Source of the DNA: Cylicocyclus nassatus
Lineage: Eukaryota; Nematoda; Chromadorea; Rhabditida; Strongylidae
DNA: 64,000 nucleotides
Direction of reading: 5' to 3'
Assembly: GCA_958299035.1 (NCBI GenBank)
Contig: CATQJL010000112.1
Coordinates: forward strand, 54,727,140 to 54,791,139
Of this stretch, positions 34,601 through 45,037 are shown in pieces. The notes under the pieces are model-generated. The model was not told the origin of the DNA. It worked only from the letters and a program-made list of their open reading frames with translations, and did no database searches. Position numbers and translations under genes: made by a program. Positions within the stretch are counted from its first letter, which is position 1, and the number at the start of each line of letters is the position of its first letter.

Positions 34601-37600
34601 TTTATATCTTAAAATTTATTGCTTATCACTTCAGGACCTCTTCCTTGTTGTCCTGCACCACCGCCTATGCAGTGCTGTCCACAGCCCCCAGTTTGTTGCC
34701 AACCTCCACCTTGTTGCCCGCCACCTCCACCTCCTGTGGTAATCTGTTGTTCGGTAAGAATTTTGGTATTCTATGAGGATCTGCACTTTTATTTATTGAC
34801 TCAGCTGACCATAGGAGAACGCTGCCGGCGGTCTCAGAATTTTGTTTTCCGGGGAGCTTTGTCAATGACAAGGGGTGCAATACCTTTGCACGAAGGTGCA
34901 GCGGTATTACAGGTTACAGGTGCAGTGTATTGGACACAAGCGATTGTTTATGTTAATTACTAAAGATAAGAAAGTTGAACAAAAGAGCTCAAGCAATTCA
35001 TGGGGACTTCCGGAGAAAGCAATTTCGGCAAACTTCCGAGGGTTTCATCCAATACAGAGATGGATGGAAGCGCATAGGAATTCCCCGAGAACTTTGACAC
35101 CAGAAACAACGCAGTTAGGAACTTCCCGCTTTATGGGAGCTTTCCCAGGTGATCCAGGGAAAGTTTCTCACACAGCCCTCGGGAAGTTCCCATGAAATTC
35201 TGAGGGTTAGAAGGAAGAAGATTTGTCTGGTGTCTCCAGTCCTCTCTTCTTATCCACATTTCCTGAACTTCTTCTTTAACCAGAAACGACATCACTATTT
35301 CTTTTTCATTTCTTCCTCCAACAACGTCTGAGGTTGACGTACCACCTCCCCGTTGTACATGAATAGAAGCCTAATATTGTATAAGTCTCGCTTAACTCGA
35401 GGACCTCCTGAAAAACCACTTTCAAACAACATCAAATTCATCAACAATATCTTATGCAAATTCATGTTCATCCTATGTTCTACACGCCTGGCTTTTTTAA
35501 TGCCATCGAGCTCACGCATTGTTTTCGCCACTGAAATCCCGAAAGGCATTTGTCATTCCTCGTGTTTTTTACAGACTTCGGGGTACGAATGCGGTAGTAC
35601 CGCCCTTAGTTCTTTAATTCACGACTTACAGACCAGTTAGCGGTTGTTCTAGCTGGTTCACTTTCTAATTCTCTTCGCATGACCGAAAAAAGGAGTTTTT
35701 TTGATTCGATAAAACCGCTCATTAAACCTACAAAACTAACTGTCAAATCTCTAACTATGAGTGCATCGATGATGGTGAACTATTTACTGAGCCCTTGTGC
35801 GGGGGTACGCATATCCTCCCTGGAATCAGGATTGTTACCTCTAGAATTTGCAGGAGTGCTGCTTCTTGACGGAGGTGAAGGAGAGATGCGAATAGGTCTG
35901 GAAGGCATGACAATCTGTGAAACAACCTTACTCGGCGATGTATTAGTATATATACTGCGTCAGGACCAAAATTGCTTTATTTGGATCAAAGCTCCCCCAA
36001 AATGTCTTAGATGGAAGTTCTAGAACGTGGTAAATGTCAGACATGGTGAAAACAAAGGGCTACAATCTCCTGCGAACATCTCACAGGGGAAGTCACTTAA
36101 TCTAGGTCGGGCTTTTGAAATGTGACACATATGGTTGGAATCAGCTTAAAACGCTGATTTCAAATCTGCTTTCCTTAGCTGCGAAGCATTCCTCTAAAGC
36201 GAAATATGAGCTTTTTCCTGAGCAAATTTTGCGTGTTGACCGACTTAGGCATGCTACGGTATCATCATCTAGTTAGTGGTTCAAATGCATATTATACCCA
36301 TATTATACCCTATCAATGCCAAATGACTCAATTTAATGTTATTTTAATTTTCCACCACTTTTTGGGCAGATTTTCATCCAAAGACCTTCTTTCCATATTC
36401 AGCTGTATGTCAATGACACATACTAAAAAAGCTCATAACTCGCTTCAGAGAAACGCTTCGCAGCTAAGGATAGCATATTTGGAATCAGCGTTCCGAGCTA
36501 ATTCTAAAAGTATGTGTCTTATTTCAAAAGCCCGACCTAAGTTAAGTGACTTCCCTTGTCAGAGCTCTCTCAATGAATCACATTACGTATATGGCACTAG
36601 AAAGAATGGAAATTCTGCATCGGATACAGCTTGAAGTTTTTATCCTCACCGTACGGGAATTGCGGATTCTAAAAAAAGTGATAAAATATCTGTACCGGCC
36701 TGACAGAACAACAGAACGTCGAGATAAATTGCAGCTTTCACCATTCCAGCTGTTTGCAGGTCAAAGCTTGACAAATGTACTCTCGACTCTAACAAATTGC
36801 ACTTCCGATCTACCTGGAGAGAGACCATGTTTGATAAATTAAACCTCCGATCAGACCTCGACAGGAGAGCATAGCGTTTAACAGGATTGTTTTTTTAGGA
36901 TTTCCGCATTACGGATTTCTTTGAAACAAATAAAAAACCTCTCCTTATTCCAAACAAAGGTAAGACCAAATCAAAGAAATAGCTCAAACCAAAATTCACA
37001 AGGTTTTACATACCATTTTTTGGGAATATTTTGTAAGACTCTACCCACACCCATGGATATATCGAAAAATTCTCTCATTAGGGTTCATTTCTTCATACGT
37101 GAGAAATAATAATATTGCTTCGAAATTAATCCATTTTTATAGAGTTACGTATCATGCTATATAGGTAGCAAATTGAAGTAGAAATTTTTCAAAGCCGGTT
37201 TAAAAAATACGCTGGGGATTAAATTGACTTAAAGGCATTATCAACCCAGATTCTCGACTTTCAAGTTTTTCGTTTCAAGGAATTCTTCAGGTCCCTGATT
37301 CCGAATATGAAGTCGGGAATACTCGAAAACTCCGACAATCCCGTTCTGGAGAACCCGCAGGACGATTCTCCGCTACAGTGATTGGATGGGCGCTCACGGA
37401 TGGGCGGGCATGGATGTGGAGGGCGGTGCCTCTAAGGGTCCTCGTGCTTCGTTATTCCGAAGCGATTTTCTTGCTTCTGAAGCGATATTTTGCAACTTGG
37501 GCATTGACTTGATATGGGGCCCTACTACCATACGCTGCCAAAAGTTCAAGACCCCCCTTTAGAGCGAAAACCGTTGAGATTTCTGCAAAGTAGGGAATTG

Positions 37601-40600
37601 ATATATCCAAAATTGCTAATTTCAAAATTATAGAATTATGTTGGGGTATTTGATTAGTGGGTACTTTTCCGTTATCCGGACCCATTTTTCCAAAGAAGGA
37701 TGTAGCTTCTTCTCTCGTACCATATTTGGTCCCGACTCCACAGGAAGGAGTGTCAACCTTCCTGCCACGTGTCAAAAAATTCTGACATGTCATTTACGTG
37801 TTTAACAGGTTTAACCAAAACTTTAAATTGCCCTACCTAGCGACGTAAGTTTATTCTGTTTTTTAGTTAATAGTGGCCTCATTTTCGATTGAACACTATC
37901 AAAAGTAAGCGTTGCTATCCCAATAACGTCATTCCGTTATTGACTGAACAGATTAGGTTTGCCCAGAATAGAGAAGTGAACTAGGATCCCATCATTCAAG
38001 TGACAAGCAATAGCGAGGAACTTCAAGCCATCATTTATAGTGTCGTCTGGCTAAATTTGCAAACAGTTGAAGAGAAAGACAATGCTGAATTATTGCTGAA
38101 AACGGTCAAGACGTTCTCATATAGCTTTTGCTCTCATGAAAAACAATCAAGCAGCTTTTAGGTAATCACAAATGCTCTTTTATTTCACCGGAAATGATTT
38201 CGAAAAAACATGTCAGAATGGACCGAAACGTGTCAATATTTTTCTGACACGTGGCAGGAAGGTAGTCCTCGTGGAATCTATAAAAAATTGTTCTTAGGCT
38301 AAAGAACGTATTTTATGAGAGCATTCTGAAAAAATGGGTCCGGATAACGGAAAAGTACCGATTAGTGATTAAACCTTGCTACTGTTGAGAATTGCGTTCC
38401 TTTCTAGTTCTAAGTTTGCAGATTCCATTCAGATTCCAACAATTCCAACATGCTTCCGACCATGCCCAAGTTGCCCATGTCGGCGACGCCTTCACCGATC
38501 ACTAAGAATGAAGAGAAGTCCAGGTAACTTACAGAGATATGTTACGATATATCAATGTAGATTCAATTCATCTCACCCATTTTCCTACGATGATATCCAG
38601 CGTTTTTTCGTCAGATTTTGAACGACCCTCGCCTTTTTGCTCCTACATATTTTAAAACTTTTGTGCTTTAGCTTGCTTTTGAACTACCATTCCCGTATAC
38701 GAAATTTAGCGAAAAATTCTTTTGTTCAGCGAGGCGCAACAAATATTATTGGGATTGTATTGTTGAAAAAACAACACATCTCTCATTATAATTAATTCAT
38801 TAAAATTATGAAAAATTGTGAGTCGCAGATAAAACAATAGATAAGCATGCACTACAAATTATAGCTGTTCTTGTAAGAAGTCAAAAGTCGGCAGGAAGGA
38901 GCAGCATTTCGAATGTTTGTTCGCTGTGAAAAAAAATAATATCGGATTTTTACTTAACTGGGGGAGTAAAAAGGTGACGTCGGCGTATTTTCTGCGGTTT
39001 TCTGTTTTTTTTAAATCATACATATGCACCATGACCAGCTGTGCAAGAATCTTTCCGTGTATTATTACAAAAATATGTTATGTGACGAATCCTAAGACTT
39101 TGTCCGGCAAATCAGTCGTTTTTCCAATTTGTTGCTGCAGAGTGATGTTTCGATGGTATGGCAAAAGTGGAAACTGATAAACCTTTGAACATAGTTTATT
39201 CAGGGTGCCTCAGCAGTTCTAGTTTTGTTCACGATTAATATCCATGTCAATTATTCTTATAAATTTGAACAAGCGTTCTTGAGACAAGAGAATACTTTTC
39301 AGATTTTTTTTTGATTTTTGAGCCATTGTTGGATGCGCAGAGTTATCAAGCATGAATAACAGCCAAAGGTTATACCCCAAAGCTTCCAACATTGAAATTC
39401 CACTTACAGGCCTAAACAGAGGTTGCCAACAATGCACTGCGGCTGGTCAACCCAAACTCACTGCACGAATGAAGCGACAAGCAAATTGTAGAGCGTGCGA
39501 CAACAGTCTGGCTTCAATTTTTGCACCACTATCGGTACGGTCACGCTCATGACCTCCTCAATTTCGACGCTGAAAACTTATTTTAGACCGCTTCCTCGTG
39601 CAGTTCGTGCAAACGAAGTGATCATTATGCTGCTCGTGTCAAGAGGATGGTAAGTGATCTATGGCCCATCAAGCAAATAATTTTGAATTTCAAAGCACTT
39701 TTGGAAAATCAATCTAAAACCATCTCTGAGATTGGGTTGACTTACGATATATGAGCACCTCTCTCCAATCATTGCCAAACAGTGACGCTATCACTGACAA
39801 TTTTTCGTATACAGTTTATGCGGGTGCGTGGCGTTAGGTACCCAGCCGAGGTGCGGGCGTTAGGTACCCAGCCATTAGTGGTAAACACTAAGCCACCCCC
39901 CTTGGTTGCTTCAACAGCGGGTACCTAACGATACACCCAGATCATAGCTGCTAGAACAGCTCACATAGCTCGCTAAAGCACTGGCGCTCGCGACTCACAG
40001 AAAAAGATAGTTCAAGAAAATCAAAAAAAAATTGCGCGAATGAAAGTACAAGTTTACAACACTTTTTCTATTGCTTCTTTTCTTGATTCATTTCAGAACA
40101 CAGAAAGTCGGTGCTGAAAATTAAAAACAGGTAAACTTTTTATGAGCACTTCACATGATTTTGCAAAAAAATCGTGATGATCTGAACCTGTAATGTTAGC
40201 GGGAATTTCACAAAAGTTAACTTTGTAGGATAGCAATAAATCAAAATTTTATAATTTTGATAAAGCAAAGCGCACTTTCGGATGCGTTTCGAAAATAAGT
40301 TGCACGAAATATTCCCTTCACATTTTGTCGTCAGGCTCGTTTTGAGGCTAAAGTCAAGGGTTGTAGTACTTGCGTTAATATTGCCGCAGGAATTGTGCTA
40401 TGTTATCGTAGATTATTAAGGCTATTACTTCGGCCATAGTTAAGGCCAACAGATTATAGGACATTACATTGATAAGCATACATTTTTCTTTATTTCGGAA
40501 GATTTCACATCCCGTATGAAAATTCCATTGAGCTACTGTATTTTATCATACCTATGCTCTCTGCAGTGCTTCTTTGGAGGACCTTCATATTGCAATTGTT

Positions 40601-43600
40601 TCATATTCAGTCTCTTTTCTAGCAGCCAAAATATGCTCAGTTTATCCAACCAAGGCTATAAATTTTTTGCAACTCACTAAAAAGCGAAAGATTTTGTCAA
40701 TAACTGTTCTCAGTAGAGTTGCTGCTTTTTCCTGTTTCATTCTATAGCACACACTCATCCGAAATTGGCTAGCTCTGTAACTGTAGTGTAAAATTTTCAT
40801 TGAGTGGAACAGAGCCCTTCCCATATTAATGGATCACATTGTCGTTCATAGAATTCCGACTCCTAATGTCAAGTTCTCGTTGAAGCTCTTCTTGCAATCG
40901 ATTCCACTTCTCAATGTCAAAAATGTTTTTTTTAAACAAAGCAATACTCCGTGCAACTTATTTGCCAGGAGCGCATTCGAAAGTGCGCTTTGCTTCAGTA
41001 AAATCATAAAATTGATTTATTGGTGTTCTACAAAGTTTACTTTTATGAAATTCCCGCTAACATTTTCGGCTTAGATCATCACGATTTTTCTTGCAAAACT
41101 TTGTGAAGTGCTCATAAAAAGTTTACCCTGTTCCAAATTTCAGCACCGTTTCTGTAATTCTGAAATGGATTGAAAGAAAGCAATAGAAAAAGCGTTGTAA
41201 ACTTGCGCTTTCACTAGCGCAATTTTTTTTTGATTTTCTTGAACTATCATTTTTCTGTGGGTCGCGAGCGCCAGCGCTTTAGCGAGCTATGTGAGCTGTT
41301 CTAGCAGCTATGATCTGAGTGTATCATTAGGTACCCGCTGTTGAAGCAACCAAGGGGCGTGGCTTAGTGTTTACCACTAATGGCTGGGTATCCTAACACC
41401 CGCACCTCGGCTGGGTACCTAACGCCCGCCCCCCAGTTTATGCTTAGAATCAAAATCAAAGCGAGATCAGCAAATCGAGCGAAAAAAACTTCTCATCGAC
41501 ATACTGTGCTGTAACACAGGTAATGACTAACAAGGAAAGCGTTTTCAGTCGAATGATCTTTTCCAAATGGAAAAGTAGTACCATTCTGTAGAGCTACCGA
41601 CCCTTCTTAGGATCTGCTTACATTATTTGCCGAGCGCCTTTGAACGCCGAGCTTTGAGCGCTAAAATGTGGACGAGTCACTGGGATAAAATGGTCCGTAG
41701 TTGCTCAAAAATGGTTCAAGTCAAATATTAGGTCGTCCCCAAAGTTCTGTCGCACCATTTCTAAAAACTCATAACCCCTGATTATCCTTCAGATTCGTTT
41801 GCTCTTCTACTATTGTTTGAAAGAGTAAATCATGATTTTTTTTAAAGCATTCAGCAGTTTCTAGAGCTTTGATTTTGTTGTGTTTCGTCGTAAAAAATCT
41901 CAAATTTGCAATAAAAATCGAAGCAGCAGTTATTGTATGTTCTATTACCTGCTTTCTCTAATAGAACCATTGAAGGTTTTGTGAAATGTTTTGAATTTGA
42001 GCGAGCAGTACAAAACACCAAGTTTGATTTTTTGGATTTTTTCGAAAACCGTAATCATTGAGATGTTCAATCAGCACAAACTTTATCCATTCAGGGTGGG
42101 GGGGGGGAGGCAATAATGAAACCTAGGATACCGATGCATCGATTTTTATTGTAGGTTTCTTATTTTTCGACCAAACGCAGGAAAATCAAAATTGAAGTAT
42201 TTTCGCCTCTATCTATGCAATATATGCTCAACACCGCGAGGAAACCTTTATGAAAAGCATGTTTTACCCTTTCGAACAAGAATAAAAGCAAGTAAATCGT
42301 TGGAAAATCAGAAGTTATGATTTTTTGAGAACGGTACAAAAGAACTTCCGGGCTAACGTGAAGGATACTTCAAGCAATGGTTACCTCCTGCCTAATAAAC
42401 TCTATAAGTACTGCGTGCTTTTTTTTGAAAAAAAAACACTCATAAATCGCATTCAGAGGCGCTTGCCAAATAATGACTAATTTCTAATAAACCCTTTGAA
42501 GCTCTTCCTAACGGTATAGATTTTAATTCAAAACTCCATTTTGTCTGAGAACACTTTTCATGTAAGGCTTGCATTAATTCTACAAATTTATCTAGAATTT
42601 CTTGATCTTCCTTTTTCCTCACATTGGAGTTCCTAACCAGTCAACCCCGTTCAGTTGTGGGATTTGAATTCTTGAGATAATATAGTTATTGCAGAAAAGC
42701 AAAGTACAAAAATTATGTAGCGACCTTTTATGCAATGGCTAAAGGGTCATTAAAGGGGCGCTAATCTCTTTAGCTGCATCTTATGTTTTATGGAAAAACT
42801 ATCCCCGAAAAGTCGTTACTTCTTCTTTTTTTGAAATAATCTCTAAAAAGTATAATAGCTTCTTACGGAGCTATTCATTTTGCAATTAGTCGACTCACTT
42901 TCGCAAACATACAAAACTGGGAACTCTGCTCTAATTTGAGTAGATTAAACAAAACTGGTGCTGCAATTACAACTTTCATCTAAGCCTTGACTTCCATGTG
43001 TATGGGTTTAAAACTTTTTGAAAATCTCAGTTGTTAAAGTCGCAATCAGTGCTTTCACTTCATGATCACATAGATGTGTTTCCTTTCTTTTAGTTAGTGA
43101 AAATGCGGTGCAAAATTTTTTTAAAGTTTTCTCTTCATGCGAAATGACATGTTCGAAAAGTTTATGCATATTTTGATCATTTGGGACTCCCACTCTAGCG
43201 CGTGTTTGACTTTAGCTTACAGGGAATATTTTCGGAAACTGAAAGGCAACCTGAAATAAGTGAACTAAAGTTACTGTTGGTGGGCATGTTTTACCAGCAT
43301 AATATACTGTTATAGGGTTGTCTCCCCTGCGGAGGGCGCAAGAAGAGAGATGTTGAAGAGGAACACTATCGCAGGGTCAAGCGTACGTTGGTAAGTAACC
43401 CAATCATTATTTTCTTTGAGTGAAGAGGCAAAATATTCTTAATTATAGGGATGCATGCCTTGTTCTGGAAGGAAAAAGAGAAGCCCGGTAATTTAAAGTT
43501 ATAATCTTTCCTGCTGACTCTTGAGCTATGTTGTATTTAGATGCAAAGCAACTGCAAACAATGCTCTAATCTTGGCCAAGTATTCCAACGATTTAAGAGG

Positions 43601-44780
43601 ACTATAGTGAGTAGAGTTTTTGAATCAAATCACACCGTTTAATGGCATCTAAGAGAAAAATACTGTGTTGGGTTGCTATAAGGCAATGTATTAAAGCTAG
43701 CACAATCTCAACGGACTTCGTCGTAAAATATATTGGGAATCGTTATTATCAGGTTTATTTCTTGCAGTTGAGATGGCAATTGGCTGCAAATTCTTGTCCT
43801 GGTTCTTTCGAAAAAAGTAGACGGTGTTAATTATTCGCGGCAACGACTTTTCATTAATGAGAAATTATACGCATAGTATTGTCCGGATTGCAATTCAACG
43901 GATTTTAAACTTTATTTCCGAGGCTAAAAAAGTTTTCAAAAGTTTAGAGAACTTCAAAACTATGAGGTCCCCACTACAGAAAACCGTTAACTAACTAGAA
44001 TAATTCTAAAGCTGAGCTGTTTGAGCTTGCGATTTAAAAAGCCGTAAAGAATGACAAATGAGTGAATAGTTGCTAGAATTAGAGACGACATGAACATTTA
44101 CTCACTTTTTTACTTTATAAAATTCCAGGGATGTTCGCCATGCGGGAGAAAAAAACGTGAAGCAAAACAAAATGTGAGTTTTAACAGGTGGTAAATTCAA
44201 TAAATGAAAAATTCACTTTCAGAGCATCTCCAGCAACTCATGCCCATGTCTGAGTGGTCAAGCTCAGTCGTTCCTGTTAGGAAGAAAGAAACGAGCGGTA
44301 TGCAAATTATTGTGTAAAAATCCTTCACTTACTAAAAATTTTGGGGTTGCCCTCCGAGTGAGTTTGCCTTGCCTTGGCACTGAACAAGATCTATCTTTTG
44401 ATAAACTTACTACTTTCTTCAAAAACTTTGCACATCTTTTGCTAAATTTTATTGTTCATCAAACAAGAACGATAACTTTATGCATTTAACGACTAACAGG
44501 GAGCTCACAAGTAAATGAAGCCTCATTATAGGTAGAAGACACCATCTACGGGTCCTGCGACAAGTCTTGCTGTGATTACACTCGGTATGGAATGATACCT
44601 TATTTGACTGAATTTCTCAACACATCCACTATATACCCACTTCAGATGCAACGAAGTCAGTGGTGGTCGTGCACTTGTCTCCCGAAGTGCCGTACTCAAA
44701 CATTGAAGCAGGCGAAATCTGTATGGGAACTCCCGCACAATGTTAACTTTCATTTTCAGCGAGTGCAATGGCTCAATTAA
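26144..44780 (+). CDS. Secreted Pro/Cys-rich multi-module proprotein, about 940 residues, 20 exons
   Basis: I do not recognise this gene. Exons: 26144-26357, 26425-26831, 28120-28265, 28313-28635, 29275-29411, 30561-30635, 30935-30981, 32619-32711, 33263-33400, 33449-33744, 34635-34753, 38433-38523, 39410-39534, 39587-39649, 43316-43390, 43449-43487, 43541-43606, 44129-44173, 44223-44297 and 44532-44780. Each junction has GT/AG and keeps the frame; the summed length is divisible by three. Residues 1-15 are a signal peptide (MIILFLLIPMVMA). Then come a Pro/Ala/Ser-rich low-complexity region (to about 450), linkers with repeated PSHG/PSQG ends, a Pro-Cys-Cys region (about 600-690) and an array of nine R-x-K-R sites with C-x2-C motifs (about 690-857). 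A secreted precursor cut by a furin/kexin-type protease is inferred. Alternatives are a structural (cuticle or eggshell) protein or wrong joins in the long introns. Transcripts would decide. Confidence 0.75.
27079..27466. mobile_element. 372-bp hAT-like MITE in intron 2
   Basis: TTTTCTAC at 27079-27086 and 27459-27466 is an exact 8-bp duplication. The element (27087-27458) starts CAGTGGCGTACC and ends GGTACGCCACTG. Inside are long G and C homopolymers and two GTGGCTgACGCCAC-type small palindromes. TIR and duplication length fit hAT. Confidence 0.92.
29755..30421. mobile_element. Tc1/mariner-type MITE, copy 5, in intron 5
   Basis: TA, then CAGGGTGTCCTAAAAAATGTG on the left; the inverse, ending ACACCCTG then TA, on the right. 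It is 663 bp, and closest in its ends to the 20.2-kb copy (both read GTGCCTACTGTTTGATTG). Confidence 0.92.
31372..31620. repeat. Interspersed repeat beginning TTAAAGGCAGCGTCC, in intron 7
   Basis: CTTAAAGGCAGCGTCCACCC, then GGCCCTGATTACAGTT, GAGTTTCGAATTGCTCG and GGAGCTGCAACTGCACG. The same blocks occur inverted at 63383-63611, and a diverged copy lies at 32740-32905. Antisense and sense open frames here are repeat-derived. Confidence 0.85.
31621..31721. repeat. Two adjacent hairpins in intron 7
   Basis: First: 31621-31645 (CTGCTCACTACCTTGTCAAC, then ACGTG) against 31654-31678, loop 8 nt. Second: 31681-31721, a near-perfect palindrome centred on GTCTGATATCAGAC and closed by CCTGG and CCAGG. 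They are two bases apart. Confidence 0.85.
32740..32905. repeat. Diverged copy of the TTAAAGGCAGCGTCC repeat, intron 8
   Basis: TTGAAGGCAGTGTCCACTC, GGTCCTGATTACGG and AGAAATCCGATTTCTGGAAGC align with the 31.4-kb copy. Confidence 0.7.
33263..34753 (+). other. Exons 9-11: Gly/Ser/Gln linker and Pro-Cys-Cys repeats
   Basis: Exon 9 ends with the codons for PSQG, split 2+1 with exon 10, just as exon 8 ends PSHG, split the same way with exon 9. Exon 10 then moves from a Ser/Gln/Pro stretch to GGFGGCPCPVPQQPCC. Exon 11 is almost wholly Pro and Cys pairs (CCPAPPPMQCC, CCQPPPCCPPPPPP). CC pairs spaced by Pro recall nematode cuticle and pharyngeal lining proteins in composition, but no family match is claimed. 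Confidence 0.8.
35290..36025 (-). pseudogene. Possible decayed coding fragment inside intron 11
   Basis: Minus-strand reading gives a basic/hydrophobic stretch (35295-35549, with KKARRVEHRMN and GGPRVKRDLYNIR) and a Pro/Ser/Arg-rich stretch (about 35800-35960, with RPIRISPSPPSRSS). Stops separate them. This could be a worn retroelement gag or pol fragment, but no diagnostic motif was found. Confidence 0.2.
36082..36562. mobile_element. 480-bp TIR element in intron 11
   Basis: CAGGGGAAGTCACTTAATCTAGGTCGGGC on the left (36084) has its diverged inverse near 36530-36560. Arms of about 140 bp include TTAGCTGCGAAGC and its inverse. Confidence 0.8.
37232..37565. repeat. Interspersed repeat, same family as 17.35-17.69 kb
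   Basis: Begins TTAAAGGCATTATCAACCC, then shares CCTGATTCCGAATATGAA, GTGATTGGATGGGCG and TTCGTTATTCCGAAGCGATT with the other copy in the same orientation. Confidence 0.85.
37652..38367. mobile_element. 700-bp TIR element with 8-bp target duplication in intron 11
   Basis: GATTAGTG at 37652-37659 and 38360-38367. The element starts GGTACTTTTCCGTTATCCGG and ends in the inverse. Internal ACACGTGGCAGGAAGG-type blocks are also inverted. The duplication length fits hAT, although the ends are not the usual CAG type. Confidence 0.9.
39813..41443. mobile_element. 1613-bp long-TIR element with 9-bp duplication (Mutator-like) in intron 14
   Basis: AGTTTATGC at 39813-39821 and 41435-41443. The element (39822-41434) has inverted arms of about 490 bp; the outer part carries GGCGTTAGGTACCCAGCC twice per arm. 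Long TIRs plus a 9-bp duplication are the hallmarks of Mutator-like (MULE) elements. No transposase frame was seen. Confidence 0.88.
41726..42357. mobile_element. Mariner-type MITE in intron 14 (diverged ends)
   Basis: TA, then TTAGGTCGTCCCCAAAGTTC on the left; GAACTTCCGGGCTAA on the right as a diverged inverse. Sub-terminal CTCATAACCCCTGATT is inverted as AATCAGAAGTTATGAT. A G-run occurs internally. Confidence 0.75.
44532..44780 (+). other. Terminal exon candidate, Cys-rich tail (82 residues)
   Basis: After an acceptor ending TTATAG at 44531, frame 0 is open to a TAA at 44778. The tail contains GSCDKSCCDY and WWSCTCLPKC, six Cys in all. An in-frame TAG sits immediately before the acceptor, so the open stretch begins exactly at the splice site. 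Competing models: an acceptor at 44499 giving only GAHK and a stop at 44514, or an extra intron at 44720-44759 ending TTTTCAG. The coding appearance favours the long exon. Confidence 0.5.
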
Positions 44781-45031
44781 GATTCGCCTTCCAGTAATCT
44801 AGCTCACGCTATGTTATCTCATTGCTATACCTGACATTACTTCAGAAAAAAGTAATAATTCTTATTTAACTTTTTTATTATTATATTTTTTGCTGTTATA
44901 ACCTAAGTTTTCTTTGTTTTAACATATCAGTGAGATTCTTATACTTTTCGAAGGCACGTTTATGTTACTCTAATATTGATAATTTAAAGTCATATATGTC
45001 TGTACATACTTGTTATTTCCTTGGTTGGAAA

Positions 45032-45037
45032 AATAAA
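45032..45037 (+). terminator. Poly(A) signal AATAAA
   Basis: AATAAA in an AT-rich context about 250 nt after the proposed stop codon, a fitting 3' UTR length for the large gene. Confidence 0.55.

Larger units (their letters stand above)
38433..44297 (+). other. Exons 12-19: array of C-x2-C modules separated by R-x-K-R sites
   Basis: In order, the cleavage-type motifs are RMKR, RMKR, RVKR, RKKR, RVKR, RKKR, RFKR, RKKR and RKKR. The pieces between them carry CPSC, CQQC, CRAC with CSSC, CLPC, (none), CMPC, CKQC, CSPC and finally CPC. Three short modules have the form GC-x-PC-G/S, then G, then RKKR. Exons 14-19 start and end in phase 0, and each begins shortly before a Cys motif and ends one to six residues after a KR. 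Acceptors and donors are canonical (for example GTAAGT after exons 14 and 15, GTGAGT after exons 17 and 18). Confidence 0.8.

Noticed and set aside
39341..39409. Alternative earlier acceptor for exon 13 (after GGATGCGCAG at 39340)
   Set aside because: It keeps the frame too and would add 23 codons, but its pyrimidine tract is poor; the CACTTACAG acceptor at 39409 is better. It remains possible.
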